From Zantedeschia hybrid cultivar (taxonomy: Eukaryota > Streptophyta > Magnoliopsida > Alismatales > Araceae), in NCBI GenBank assembly GCA_030544215.1, contig JARZZO010000011.1:18306501-18370500 (forward strand): 64,000 bases of DNA, written 5' to 3'. The notes below the pieces were generated by a model. The model was given only the letters and a program-made list of their open reading frames with translations, was not told the origin of the DNA and did not search any database. The translations under genes and the position numbers were made by a program. Positions within the stretch are counted from its first letter, which is position 1. The number at the start of each line of letters is the position of its first letter. Shown here one piece after another: positions 48,599 to 58,847 of the stretch.

Positions 48599-51500
48599 CT
48601 AAGGGTAGTATTTCTTAAGGTGTAAACCATTCCAGGGATGATTTAGCTCTTCTCCTTCTGCATTAACAAGACGATAAGCATTACCAGGATAAGCATGTGA
48701 TACAACATAAGGTCCTTCCCAATTGGGTTGGAGCTTAGAACGCGGACCACCAGGTTTTACAAAAATTCTTTTAACGACCATTTCACCGACTTTGAACTTT
48801 CGTTCAATGACTTTCTTTTGATAAAAACGTGCTAATCTGTTTTGATAAACTTTTGCATGATTAGCAGCTGACCATCTTTTCTCGTCTAAAAGTTCCAATT
48901 GAGCAAGGAGTGCTGAACGATGTTCATCAATGGAAAATTCTTTGTTCAATTGTACTCTTAATGACGGTATAAGGATCTCATATGGAACTACCGCCTCCAT
49001 TCCAAATGTTAAGGAATAAGGAGTTTGCCCAGTAGGCGTGCGGATTGAAGTTCGGTAGGCCCATAGAGCCTCAACCAATTTTTCTGGCCAGTCTGCGAAT
49101 TTGTTAGATTTACACGTCTTTTTGATGATTTTTATCAAAGTCTTATTAGTTGCCTCTGCTTGGCCATTGCCTTGCGGATAATAAGGAGATGAATGATGCA
49201 ATGCAATTTTATACCTGTTGCAGAGGTCCTTCAATTCCTGTGACACGAACTGCGGTCCGTTGTCGGTGACGATGGTACTTGGAATTCCGAATCTTGTGAT
49301 GATGTTCTTCATGATGAATTTGTAGACGGTTGATGCTTTGATCTCCACGTATGCTTCAGCTTCTGCCCACTTGGTGAAGTATTCCGTTGCCGTGAGAATG
49401 AAAGATTTTTGCTTGATGCTGGAATCTGGGTTACCAAGAGGTCCAATAATGTCGAAAGCCCACATGGAGAAAGGCCATGGGGAAGAAACAGGATGGAGTG
49501 AAGATGCAGGAGAATGAATTTTGTCGGCGTGAAGTTGACACTTGGCACACCTACGGACATATCCTATACAATCTTCTTCCATGGTTGGCCAATAAAATCC
49601 TTGTCTAAGGATCTTCTTTGCTAGCATCTGTCCATTGACATGGCCACCACAAACTCTACTATGAGCTCCTTCCATAACCTTCCAGAGCTCATCCTCGTCT
49701 AGACATCTCAGAAGAACTCCATCAAAACCTCTCTTGTATAGTGCTCCCCCAACTAGGGTGTATCGTTGAGCAACTCTCCTGATAGCTCTTTTTTCCTCAG
49801 TTGCAGCTTCCTCAGGATATGATTGATCTTCACAATATTTTGCAATTTCATAATACCATGGCTTCTGTTCATCATCCATCTCTTCTAACAACTCCATCAA
49901 CATGATTTCTCTTTTCTCCACAATACTTCCATCTTTGAATTTCTTCAGCAACTTCTCCTTAGTTCTAAGAAATGAAGGATCTTTCACGGCGGGTAAAAGA
50001 CGCCTATGAACTATGATTGATTCAGATTGCTTGCTGATAGGAAAATCAAGGGAAGATGCAAGTGAAGCTAGAGCGTCAGCTAAAATGTTTTGATTTCTAG
50101 GGACATGGACAAAGATCAACTTTGTGAAAAGCTTTGAGTAAGCAGAAGTAAGTTCTTGATATGGCTTAAGCTTGGGATCAAGAGTTCGATACTTGGTCAG
50201 TACTTGGCGAAGAATTAATTGGCTATCACCCACAATCCTGAGTTTGGTGGCACCATGAAAATGAGCAGCCTCGAGACCAGCAAGAAGTGCCTCGTATTCA
50301 GCTATGTTGTTGGTGACTGGAAAATCAAGCTGAAAGGCTTGTGGAATGGTGACACCTTCAGGTGATAACAGAACGATTCCGATCCCCTTTCCATGAGAAT
50401 TCAGAGCTCCGTCAAAATGCAGAGTCCACATATCATCTCTGATTTGATTTACGGACATCAGTTCCTCATCCGGAAACTCTGATCGCACTGGATCAAATCG
50501 AGAAAGGGGATGATGAGCGAGATGTTCTGCTATGGCATAGCCCTTGATCGCTTTCTGTTGAATATAGATGATATCGAATTGGGATAGAAAGCTTTGCCAT
50601 CGCGCTAATCTATCAGTAAGAACAGATTTCTCCAGAAGGAACTTGATCGGATTCATCCTAGCGATGAGATGGACTTCATGGGCCAGAAAATAATGCTTCA
50701 GTTTCTGCACAACCCAAACTAATGCTGCACATGTTTTCTCCATCGCCGTGTATCTCTGTTCAGCGGGGTTGAGAAGTTTAGAGAGATAGTAGGCTGCCCT
50801 CTCTTTTCCTTCTTCATCCTCTTGTGCTAGGACAGCCCCCACTGCATCATCCAGGACAGAAATATAAAGTATCAATGGTTTGCCTGGAGATGGTGGTCTC
50901 AAAACAGGAGGACTTGCCAAATAGTCCTTTAATCCATCAAATGCCTCCTGACACTTATCGTCCCAATTGAATTTGACTCCTGGCTTGGTAAGCTCGTAAA
51001 ACGGCTTACACCTTTGTGAATGCTGGGAGACAAAACGGCGAATAAATTGCAACCTCCCGATTAATCCTCTTAACTCTTTCAAGTTTTTGGGAGGTGGCAT
51101 TTCTCTGATAGCCTTCGCCTTATTGGGATCGATCTCAATTCCCCGTTTGCTGACAATGAATCCAAGCAATTTCCCTGAAGATACCCCGAATACACATTTC
51201 TTGGGGTTCATCTTCAACTGATACTCTCTCGATCTCTCTAATACCCTTGCCAAAACTTTGGCATGCTCAGCCTTCGTTTTAGACTTAACCAATAAGTCAT
51301 CCACATACACTTCCAAATCTATATGCATCATGTCATGAAATATTGCCATCATAGCCCTTTGATAAGTGGCTCCAGCGTTCTTCAATCCAAATGGCATGAC
51401 GACATAACAATATGTTCCCCAAGGTGTAGTGAATGAAGTCTTCTCTTGATCCTCTTCTGCCAGCTTAATCTGGTTGTATCCTGAAAATTCATCCATAAAC

Positions 51501-52492
51501 GATAACGTCTCATAGCCAGCAGTGTTATCGATGAGTACATCAATATGAGGCAATGGAAAATCATCTTTAGGACATGCCCGGTTCAGATCACGGAAGTCAA
51601 TGCAAATTCTGACCTTCCCGTCCTTCTTCATAACCGGGACTATATTGGCCACCCATTGTGGATAAAGGACAACTCTAATGAATTTGGCTTTGTGTAATTT
51701 GTCGACCTCTTCCTTCATCTTTAAAGCCATTTGTAGGTGGAATCGCTTTAATTTCTGCTTGACCGGACTAGCTCCATCTTTTAATGTTAACCTGTGTTCA
51801 ACTAAAGATGAGTCTAACCCCGGCATATCCTCATAACTCCAGGCGAAAGTGTCCTTATAATCCTTAAGCACTTGTACCATTGCCTTCTCATCCTCTGTGG
51901 AAAGATTTTTACTGACGAGGACAACCTTAGGTTCGTCTTCAGTCCCTAAGTTTATTTCTTTGGTGGGCTCTTCTACGGCAGCTGAAGGTTCATCAAATCT
52001 CTTCACTCCACTGGCATACGCCTCAGCTGCGTCCTCATCATCTTCCTCATCTCCAACAATGGGGTCCTTTTCATGTACTAACTCATATACCCCGTACCCA
52101 TCATTGACCGACTCATCATCTGTACAATCTTCTGGCATCTGAATTGGATCTTCTAAAAACTGAGGGATTAAAGAGCAAAAGGAACATTTATCAGCCAAAT
52201 CCTGGAGGTATCTTTCTGGAATTTGCCTATCCTTAGGCTTCCTAGACTTCCTAACCTGACTAACCTGCCTAAAACTAGACTTCCTAACTTCACTAAACTG
52301 CCTATCATAACCTAATGAAGATGAAGCAGGATGAAAATCCTGGGATACAGGTGGAAATACAGGGGAATCCTCCCGTGGGGAGGGACAGAGTAGATCTAGG
52401 AGAGAATCTTGACCGACGGACCCGCGCGATGGGGTGTAATCGAACAAGTAGGATGTTTCCTCGATAATGATTTGGGAAGAATTTATTGTCAA
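48599..52492 (-). CDS. pol: retrotransposon pol: RT - RNase H - archaeal-type RNase H - integrase
   Basis: A single open frame of about 1297 codons with no break. Reverse transcriptase has KKDGKVRICIDFRDLN and catalytic YVDD at about residue 395. The first RNase H (DAVGAVLAQ, near 555) is followed by a second, archaeal-type RNase H starting WTLHFDGALN near 687, with NNIAEYEALLAGLEAA and ADALASLA. Integrase has an HHCC region (GGHVNGQ, CAKCQLHADK) and DDE residues in FDIIGP (about 1010), DNGPQF (about 1075) and GQAEATNK (about 1110). No chromodomain is visible. The first codon in this frame is TTG, not ATG; the frame is open back only to 52522, so pol is most likely entered by -1 frameshifting from the upstream ORF at the A9 run (plus-strand T9, 52500-52508). 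Confidence 0.95.
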   Translation of the reverse strand: MTINSSQIIIEETSYLFDYTPSRGSVGQDSLLDLLCPSPREDSPVFPPVSQDFHPASSSLGYDRQFSEVRKSSFRQVSQVRKSRKPKDRQIPERYLQDLADKCSFCSLIPQFLEDPIQMPEDCTDDESVNDGYGVYELVHEKDPIVGDEEDDEDAAEAYASGVKRFDEPSAAVEEPTKEINLGTEDEPKVVLVSKNLSTEDEKAMVQVLKDYKDTFAWSYEDMPGLDSSLVEHRLTLKDGASPVKQKLKRFHLQMALKMKEEVDKLHKAKFIRVVLYPQWVANIVPVMKKDGKVRICIDFRDLNRACPKDDFPLPHIDVLIDNTAGYETLSFMDEFSGYNQIKLAEEDQEKTSFTTPWGTYCYVVMPFGLKNAGATYQRAMMAIFHDMMHIDLEVYVDDLLVKSKTKAEHAKVLARVLERSREYQLKMNPKKCVFGVSSGKLLGFIVSKRGIEIDPNKAKAIREMPPPKNLKELRGLIGRLQFIRRFVSQHSQRCKPFYELTKPGVKFNWDDKCQEAFDGLKDYLASPPVLRPPSPGKPLILYISVLDDAVGAVLAQEDEEGKERAAYYLSKLLNPAEQRYTAMEKTCAALVWVVQKLKHYFLAHEVHLIARMNPIKFLLEKSVLTDRLARWQSFLSQFDIIYIQQKAIKGYAIAEHLAHHPLSRFDPVRSEFPDEELMSVNQIRDDMWTLHFDGALNSHGKGIGIVLLSPEGVTIPQAFQLDFPVTNNIAEYEALLAGLEAAHFHGATKLRIVGDSQLILRQVLTKYRTLDPKLKPYQELTSAYSKLFTKLIFVHVPRNQNILADALASLASSLDFPISKQSESIIVHRRLLPAVKDPSFLRTKEKLLKKFKDGSIVEKREIMLMELLEEMDDEQKPWYYEIAKYCEDQSYPEEAATEEKRAIRRVAQRYTLVGGALYKRGFDGVLLRCLDEDELWKVMEGAHSRVCGGHVNGQMLAKKILRQGFYWPTMEEDCIGYVRRCAKCQLHADKIHSPASSLHPVSSPWPFSMWAFDIIGPLGNPDSSIKQKSFILTATEYFTKWAEAEAYVEIKASTVYKFIMKNIITRFGIPSTIVTDNGPQFVSQELKDLCNRYKIALHHSSPYYPQGNGQAEATNKTLIKIIKKTCKSNKFADWPEKLVEALWAYRTSIRTPTGQTPYSLTFGMEAVVPYEILIPSLRVQLNKEFSIDEHRSALLAQLELLDEKRWSAANHAKVYQNRLARFYQKKVIERKFKVGEMVVKRIFVKPGGPRSKLQPNWEGPYVVSHAYPGNAYRLVNAEGEELNHPWNGLHLKKYYP

Positions 52493-52508
52493 ATTGGCGT
52501 TTTTTTTT
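52489..52508 (-). promoter_or_regulatory. candidate -1 ribosomal frameshift site between protease and pol
   Basis: The minus strand has nine consecutive A (plus-strand T at 52500-52508), read in the protease frame as two AAA codons that permit A-AAA-AAA slippage. The protease frame stops at TGA (52491-52489) just downstream, while the -1 frame is the pol frame and continues 1297 codons. A downstream RNA structure was not assessed. Confidence 0.6.
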
Positions 52509-54360
52509 GGACAATGAAAGAATTAAACATAAAACAGGAATGAATACAAATGGGAGGAGAATCAGACGGAGGAAGTGGCACCAAGGCCAAAGGATTAGGG
52601 GGATCATATAGCAATATGTCCCAGATTAGATCATACATCCTCTCTAGATCAAGAGGAGGTTGTGGTGTAATGTCCCGCGGGGACAGAGTAATCATGACGG
52701 GCGGAGCCCGTGGAATATCTTCAATTATGACCTGCGACCAAGTCGGGGTCAAGAGTAGTGTACGAAAAAGAGTATGGAGTATGAAGACATGTGAAGGATA
52801 TGTCCTCCTCCAGAGCAGATCTGTTGTATAACCAGCTTCATAGGGGTCATCTGGCTCCCCTTCATCAGTTTGTTCGGACAGCAGTATCCGCTTGTCAAAG
52901 ATTGCGCCAGGGCTCTCAATTAGCTCGTCGATCTGCGGTGGCCACTTGGGTTCTGCAGGATCCAGAAATAGTCTGTTCAGTGTTATGTATAGGTCCCTCA
53001 GGTCGAACCACCTGTACCATTCGCATTCAGGGTCATGGAATTTTCTCCTTTTCATAGGCCGCAGAGCCTCCAAGGATTGGTACGTAAGTAATTCGGAACA
53101 ATGTCTGGCCAAATCCCTCCCATATATGTCATAGAAGTCAAAACATGAAGTAATAACCACCGTGTTGTCGTGACTAAGTATGGGCCCTTTCACAAAATGT
53201 GTATATAGAGTCCATGTTAAGGGATCTCGGCCTTCTTTCAGTGGTGTAGACATTGTTTCCAAGATTTCTTGACCATCTTCTTGCTGAACCCTGTCTTGCT
53301 TTAGTTTCCTCGGCCTATAGCCCAGACCGCTTCCAGGTACTGCCCGATGATCTTTAACAGGAGTGGTCCTGCCTTGCAACTGTGTGCCCAGACCTTTCCC
53401 AGGCTCGTAGCCGTTCTTCATCATGATTCTCCATCCCGGGGTACTCATGCACTTCTCCCTTTTGATAGCATTTAACGGGTATGGAGAAATGGTAGCGGCT
53501 TTCAAAGGATCAGCCACTGGACGGTAGACCTGTAATACCGACAGAAAAGGTTGTCGGCCAGGTAAAACAGCAGATTTAATATTCAATGTATGAGCAACAG
53601 CAAGGATCGGCATGCTCGTCACTTTAATAATTCGTCCTTTGTAAGGGAATTTGAGGCATTGGTGATTCGTAGAAGGAATCGCCTCAAGAGTTTTGATATA
53701 AGGACGTCCCAGAATGGCATTTATGGAAGGATCGATTTCTAGAATATGAAATTCGACCTCTGCATGACTTACTGGACCTAGCTCCACCTTTAAATAAACC
53801 ATTCCCAGAGGGGAACGGGTAGAATTGTCATATGCCGTAACTGAGATAGGGCTAGGCAACCATTTCTCCTTGGGCACACCGCATAGCTCCAGGGTCTTCG
53901 GAGGTAAAACGTTAATTGAAGCCCCTGTATCAACCAGGCATGCGTCCACGGCCTTTTTGCAGATATTGACCGTGATGCTCAGAGCCATGCTTCTGGCGGC
54001 TGGCGGTGCTAGTTCCGATGTGTGGAATGTAATTGAGGGCTGATCCCCCTGAGGAACTAGTAGTGCTGCAATTTTCTCTACCGGCACGTCTTCGTTAACC
54101 ATCACTTTCTGTAGGTATTCCATTAAGGCTCCTTGGTGAATCTTGGACCTTTTAATCAATTCAAGTACAGTGATCCGTGCCGGTGTTCTGTCCAGATGTT
54201 TCAACAAGTCATATTGAGTGCCTGGTGCACTCTCTTCATTATGGGCTTCCTCAGTCGGCTGTGATGGGCCGTCTCTGACTGTGGACTGAGGAAAGACCTT
54301 GTTGAAAATCCTTCCACTCCGGAGCGCATGTTCCTCGACCGTGGAGGATCCGGGTGACAC
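52489..54360 (-). CDS. retrotransposon protease ORF with G-patch and long uncharacterised C-terminal region
   Basis: Open frame of 623 codons in the same frame as gag, separated from it by one TAA (54469-54471); the frame is open on both sides, so the first codon here (GTG) is not a real start. A retropepsin is seen at residues about 105-240 (CLVDTGASINVLP, then NAILGRPYIKTLEA). A G-patch follows near 313 (MKNGYEPGKGLGTQLQG). The remaining about 290 residues (FDFYDIYGRDLARHC, PECEWYRWFDLRDL) have no family I recognise. The ORF ends with TGA at 52489-52491, three codons after the A9 run that would shift ribosomes into pol. An alternative is that an intron, as known in Ogre-type relatives, removes part of this region. 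Confidence 0.85.
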   Translation of the reverse strand: MSPGSSTVEEHALRSGRIFNKVFPQSTVRDGPSQPTEEAHNEESAPGTQYDLLKHLDRTPARITVLELIKRSKIHQGALMEYLQKVMVNEDVPVEKIAALLVPQGDQPSITFHTSELAPPAARSMALSITVNICKKAVDACLVDTGASINVLPPKTLELCGVPKEKWLPSPISVTAYDNSTRSPLGMVYLKVELGPVSHAEVEFHILEIDPSINAILGRPYIKTLEAIPSTNHQCLKFPYKGRIIKVTSMPILAVAHTLNIKSAVLPGRQPFLSVLQVYRPVADPLKAATISPYPLNAIKREKCMSTPGWRIMMKNGYEPGKGLGTQLQGRTTPVKDHRAVPGSGLGYRPRKLKQDRVQQEDGQEILETMSTPLKEGRDPLTWTLYTHFVKGPILSHDNTVVITSCFDFYDIYGRDLARHCSELLTYQSLEALRPMKRRKFHDPECEWYRWFDLRDLYITLNRLFLDPAEPKWPPQIDELIESPGAIFDKRILLSEQTDEGEPDDPYEAGYTTDLLWRRTYPSHVFILHTLFRTLLLTPTWSQVIIEDIPRAPPVMITLSPRDITPQPPLDLERMYDLIWDILLYDPPNPLALVPLPPSDSPPICIHSCFMFNSFIVQKKTPI

Positions 54361-54468
54361 CTTGAGTACCGCAGAGTCGGGTGGCGTAAGCGGTGCGGAG
54401 GGTTGATGCGTAGGTGGTGGCGTTGGGTTAGGTGGTGATGGCGCGGTGCGGATTAAAGGCCTAGAGGG

Positions 54469-57045
54469 TTAGATGGTAGATGGGTAAGTGGTTGGCGAAG
54501 TGGGGAATGGTACGCGTAGTAGCGGTCTGGATGGTTGGGGCATATCTGGGTAGGTGGTAGTGGTAATGGGTGAAGTAGGAAATGGTACGCGTAATAATGG
54601 CCTAAATGGTAAAAGGGGCGCGTTATTGGTTTGCGGAGGGGTATTTGATGGAGGCGTAGGAGTGCGGGGCGCAATGGGTCTAAGGAAGGTGGGTAGTGGT
54701 AGTGGGTTATTGGGTGAGGGCGAGTGATATGTGGGTATGGGTAGAGGGGTAATGGTAACGGGTTGTGGTCTGGGTATGTGGATGGTGCGGCGTGGTAGTC
54801 GCTCTGCGGTACTCTGAATGTGACCCGTTGAATAGAGAGAGGAAGAGTCCTCTATCCTCCATTGTTGCCCACGACCAGCCTCAGACTGGCTGTTCGTTAG
54901 AATGGGAGCAACCTGGTTCTGGTTCTGGTGCTCCGGAAGTGGATTCTGCACTATGCCCATGTTGGGTGGTGCTGCTGCTTGTGCCGGTGGTCTTGCTTGC
55001 TGCTGCTGCTGCTGTTGCGGTCTTCTCGCCTTCAGGGCTGTTATGTATTTCTTCATTTCCTCCCAGTCTATGCCGCCCTGCTCATTGAGATCATGAATGT
55101 AATCTCTGAATTGGAAGCAGGTGTCAATGGTATGCCCAGGTTGCCTATGGAAGTAGCAATATCTGGACGTATCGGCATTTTGAGGCCAGACGGCCTTTTC
55201 CCTTGGCAAAACTAAGGCATTGGCTGCCATTAAAGCACTGAAGATATCGGCCAAGGATTCTGGGAGAGCAGGGTATTCTGCCCTCTTCGGGCCTGGAGGT
55301 CTCCTCTGCTGGTTGTAGTCACCAGGAGGAGGGACATTGTGGTACGCCGGCGGTGCGCGCGGCTGGTACTGTGGCTGTTGCTGCTGCTGATACTGCTGTT
55401 GCCGTTGCGGCTGTTGCTGTAGCTGTTGCTGGTTCTGATTCTGATTCGGCTGCTGGGGCCGCTGATACTGTTGTTGGTACTGGGGGTTCTGCTGCTGTCT
55501 GTACCCTTGCTGCTGTGGCCTCTGGTACTGCTGCTGACTCCTCACGAACTGGGACGAGTTATTGTTCATGGTGCTCACTTGCTCATGAGAGAGCGTGCCC
55601 TCAGTAGTCGGACATGTGCTGGAAGAGTTTGGCACTGCAGGCTTCCGAGGCAGAGGCCTGCTAGGTCTATGAGGATCAAAGACACTAGAGAATGTAGCGT
55701 CCTTGAAAGCATTCTGGCAGTACCGTGCTCTTTCATAGAGCTCTGCCATGTTAGTCAAATTGTTCAAGGAGAGGACGAGCTTGAACTGGGGCGTGGCATT
55801 AGAAATTAACATCTTCACTTGTTCGGACTCGGACAAGTGATCCTTCACCTTTTCAGCCAGACCCCGCCACCTGTCAGCAAAACTGACAAACTCCTCATCA
55901 GGTTTCATCTTTTCTGCAATGAGGTCCGTGATAGACAAGGAGGGTGCAACTCTGTCCTGGTATCGTTGAATAAATTTGCGTGAAACGATACCGTAATCCT
56001 CTACTTCTGAGGGTTCCAGGGAAAAGAACCACTCGAGGGCTGGTCCCTCTAGAGATCTCCTGAACAAGAAGGCCAACGACCTCTTATCGTTCTGCCAGAA
56101 AGAGGATTCATACATGAACTCCTTCAGATGTGTGAAGGGGTTACCAGTACCGTTGTACTTTCGGTACACTGGCATTTCAGAGGGTGGCAGATGGAATACT
56201 GGCAGACTCGGTAGACTGATCTCTGGCACAGCTTTGACCCCCATCATTTTCTGGAGGTTATTAAATTGCTCATCCATACGCTCCATTTTGGCCAGCAGCG
56301 TTTGTGTGGTCAGATCTGCTTGGGGAGGAGGAGGAGGAGGAGGTACTTGGTAGGCCTGCTGCCTAGAGTACGTTGGGCAGGGTGGACAATAGAGGGGAGG
56401 TCCGGCAGAGCTTCCGCCATGCCCGAGGGCATTTTGATAAACAGGCGTTTGCGGTCTAGCCGGTTGCCTAGATGATGAAAGCTGCGGCCCAGCTGGCCGA
56501 GAAGTAATATGAAGGCCCTCCACGGCCTGATGGATATAAGGAGGAGGAAAAGAAGGTTGCTGAGGAACAGCAGGGGGAGCCACAGGGTTCGGCTCGGCAG
56601 GCTGCATGGGTGCCTTCTCCTTCAAAATAGATTGGATCGCCTCGAACTGCTGAGGGTCCAGTCGGGAGGCAAGAACTCCCAGAGCATTGATGAGATCCGT
56701 AGGATCAGAGGGTGAGGGATCATTCTGATTCATGTCCCCCTCAAGATCAGGATTAGGAATCGCATATTCATGCGGAGGAGGATCAGGATATTGATCACGT
56801 GGATGCAAAAGAGGTGTCCGAACATTCCCATCTAGACGATATGGAATGGGGATAGAACTACGGGAGGCATCAGCATCTCTCCCACTCTCATAGTTGTATT
56901 CAGAATCCCGAGGGGCATTAGCATCTCCCTCGTAATTAACCATGGCGTCTGGAGCCACACTCAAGTCCCTACCTGATCGTAGCAACATGATGTTAGATTC
57001 CCTTTTCAAAGATTTAATCAAACAAGTTGTACAGAGATTAATCAA
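54469..57045 (-). CDS. gag: retrotransposon gag (capsid and nucleocapsid)
   Basis: 858 codons from ATG at 57045. The central capsid-like Retrotrans_gag domain (about residues 270-440) contains YRKYNGTGNPFTHLKEFMYE, LEGPALEWFFSLEP and DRWRGLAEKVKDHLSESEQ. A Gln-rich stretch follows, then a knuckle CYFHRQPGHTIDTC near residue 627 (C-x2-H-x4-H-x4-C), as in Tat-type gag. The C-terminus is Pro-rich with tandem RPLLRVPFPTSP units. The TAA at 54469-54471 sits where the previous unit has CAA (Gln), and the frame stays open beyond it, suggesting a recent C-to-T nonsense change or programmed readthrough. Confidence 0.92.
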   Translation of the reverse strand: MINLCTTCLIKSLKRESNIMLLRSGRDLSVAPDAMVNYEGDANAPRDSEYNYESGRDADASRSSIPIPYRLDGNVRTPLLHPRDQYPDPPPHEYAIPNPDLEGDMNQNDPSPSDPTDLINALGVLASRLDPQQFEAIQSILKEKAPMQPAEPNPVAPPAVPQQPSFPPPYIHQAVEGLHITSRPAGPQLSSSRQPARPQTPVYQNALGHGGSSAGPPLYCPPCPTYSRQQAYQVPPPPPPPQADLTTQTLLAKMERMDEQFNNLQKMMGVKAVPEISLPSLPVFHLPPSEMPVYRKYNGTGNPFTHLKEFMYESSFWQNDKRSLAFLFRRSLEGPALEWFFSLEPSEVEDYGIVSRKFIQRYQDRVAPSLSITDLIAEKMKPDEEFVSFADRWRGLAEKVKDHLSESEQVKMLISNATPQFKLVLSLNNLTNMAELYERARYCQNAFKDATFSSVFDPHRPSRPLPRKPAVPNSSSTCPTTEGTLSHEQVSTMNNNSSQFVRSQQQYQRPQQQGYRQQQNPQYQQQYQRPQQPNQNQNQQQLQQQPQRQQQYQQQQQPQYQPRAPPAYHNVPPPGDYNQQRRPPGPKRAEYPALPESLADIFSALMAANALVLPREKAVWPQNADTSRYCYFHRQPGHTIDTCFQFRDYIHDLNEQGGIDWEEMKKYITALKARRPQQQQQQQARPPAQAAAPPNMGIVQNPLPEHQNQNQVAPILTNSQSEAGRGQQWRIEDSSSLYSTGHIQSTAERLPRRTIHIPRPQPVTITPLPIPTYHSPSPNNPLPLPTFLRPIAPRTPTPPSNTPPQTNNAPLLPFRPLLRVPFPTSPITTTTYPDMPQPSRPLLRVPFPTSPTTYPSTI

Positions 57046-58020
57046 ACAAGTGGATGCTTAACGTGATTTTAGGATTCCTTGTTGAGTTATTTGAATTGGA
57101 TTAAACCACAATTTCGCTCAGGGAAAGGATCCTAGTTTCAGTTCAATTTCCACCGTTATTCTCTAGGGCTTTCTCTCACAACGCTTTCAGAATCTAACCA
57201 GGACTTCAATTGGTACAACCAGCCCGATGATCAAGGAGGAATACCTTGATTTTGGGGACTTATGGAGGTCTCAACGTCAACTTCTCTAGTCTGATCAAGG
57301 GACCAACCCAATCAGAGAGAGTTGCTGACGTCGAGTAATGTGTTCCTAAGAAGAGGAGGGTATTAGCCTCAATGCGTATGTCCTGCGGCCTGGATGGCCT
57401 TTAATGCTTTGTAAGTAATGGGTAGCTAGCACTCAAAACACAAAAATCTGAAACTGAAAAAAATTAAGAAACTGTCTGAATCGCGTCGATGGTAGTCGAC
57501 GCTATTCAAAACAGAACTTAATTTTCGCAGAAGCAGATGCAGACAGCAGAGAAACTGTGAAGCCTGAAAGGCGTCTAGGGGTGTTGACGCGGTTTTGAAA
57601 CGCGTCAGCGATCCTGGACGCTTTTCAGTTCGCAGAAACAATTTTCCAGGAGGATTTTCTGGGTTGAATCCTCCTCAAACAAGATAAAAAAGCAGTAAAC
57701 AATCGACTCATGCAAAATTTTTAGTTCCAGATTTTAAACAGGATGGTTTACTAACTAAACAACTAGAAAAACAATCAATCACACATCATTTTTATCACAA
57801 AAACAGCTTTTTGAGTTAATCAAGGGGGGGGGCAAGATCTTGCCACTGGGGTGTGCACGTGGTGCACGAGGGAAATCAATTAAACTAAACACTCACCAAT
57901 TGGTGAGGACGTGTCCAGAGACACAAATGGTGCACCGTGGGTGCCCGATATGATGATAGCAAGAACAAAAAGAAACTAAAAGATGGCGAGACCAAGTCCC
58001 ACCGTGATCGCCAAAAAAGC
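57046..58020 (-). other. 5'-UTR of the retrotransposon with primer-binding site and three 30-bp modules
   Basis: Immediately inside the 5' LTR the minus strand reads GCTTTTT then TGGCGATCACGGTGGGAC (about 58013-57996), a TGG-starting candidate primer-binding site; the tRNA was not identified. Modules are at 57478-57507, 57566-57595 and 57597-57626. No ORF of note before gag. Confidence 0.75.
57478..57626 (-). promoter_or_regulatory. three 30-bp inverted-arm modules in the 5'-UTR
   Basis: 57478-57507 GAATCGCGTC/GACGCTATTC, 57566-57595 GAAAGGCGTC/GACGCGGTTT and 57597-57626 GAAACGCGTC/GACGCTTTTC, each with exactly ten bases between arms. The middle copy is reversed relative to the others (its CGCG half is on the right). 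In the first, an A/T to T/A change in one arm is matched in the other. Confidence 0.85.
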
Positions 58021-58740
58021 TGTAGGTGCTTAGAATGACCGTGTGATTATCATGAAATATCTATGTTGTTTAGTGTAAACTAACCTATTAAAAACAGCAA
58101 CTAAAGTGCAGTGATCGCCAGAAACTTTTAACTAAAAAAGTTTCAAAAGAGATATGATCGCCTACCTTTCAAACGCGGAAGATTGAGTCCTTGGTTCCCC
58201 TTCCTCAGCCGGCTGAAGAAAGAGAGCCCTTTCTTTGTTCTTTTGTTCTTGCTGCGGAATTTGAGGTTGAGGATCGTCCAGAAGTCTTTTTGATTTCCCC
58301 TTTTGATCTCTTGTTGTTGTTGAGTGCAGCAGAGACAGAAACAGAAAACGAAGAAACGATGATGAGGATTTAAGTAGAAGCAGTATCTGAACTAATCATG
58401 ATTTTAAGCATATTTAAAACAGCAAACTCACTTTTTTAAATGGCTTTGAAACCCCTTAGATCAAGTAGGTTTTTGAAAGATTATGCTGTGGTGTGTGTTT
58501 GCATGAAGTGAATGAAGAATGAAACTAATGAAGATGAAAGATGATTGCAGTAATGAAAAACTTATGCCCAGTCGGTTGAAGCTTTGAAAGGATGAAGATC
58601 TTGAAAGGGACGCCGACTTCTGAAAATGGCAGCGCTCCGGCGTTACGATGTTGCTTCAATCTTCAACTCGCTATAACGCTATGGCTCAATTCAATTCAAT
58701 TCTCTTCTCTTTTTTTTTTTAACTCTTCAACATGCAGGGT

Positions 58741-58748
58741 ATTTATAA
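58741..58748 (-). promoter_or_regulatory. TATA box of the 5' LTR
   Basis: The minus strand reads CTTATAAATACC. The 3' LTR has CTATAAATACC at the same place. The position inside the LTR fits a U3 core promoter. Confidence 0.65.
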
Positions 58749-58847
58749 GCATTTCTTGCGTTCGAGATTAACATAGCAAAATTCCGAATTTATCCATCTT
58801 AACCGACATATAATTACTGATTAATTCATCTTTATCTGTAATTATCT

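Noticed and set aside
54765..55809. Several plus-strand ORFs rich in Cys/Leu/Val or Ala/Val
   Set aside because: Antisense of the Gln- and Pro-rich parts of gag.
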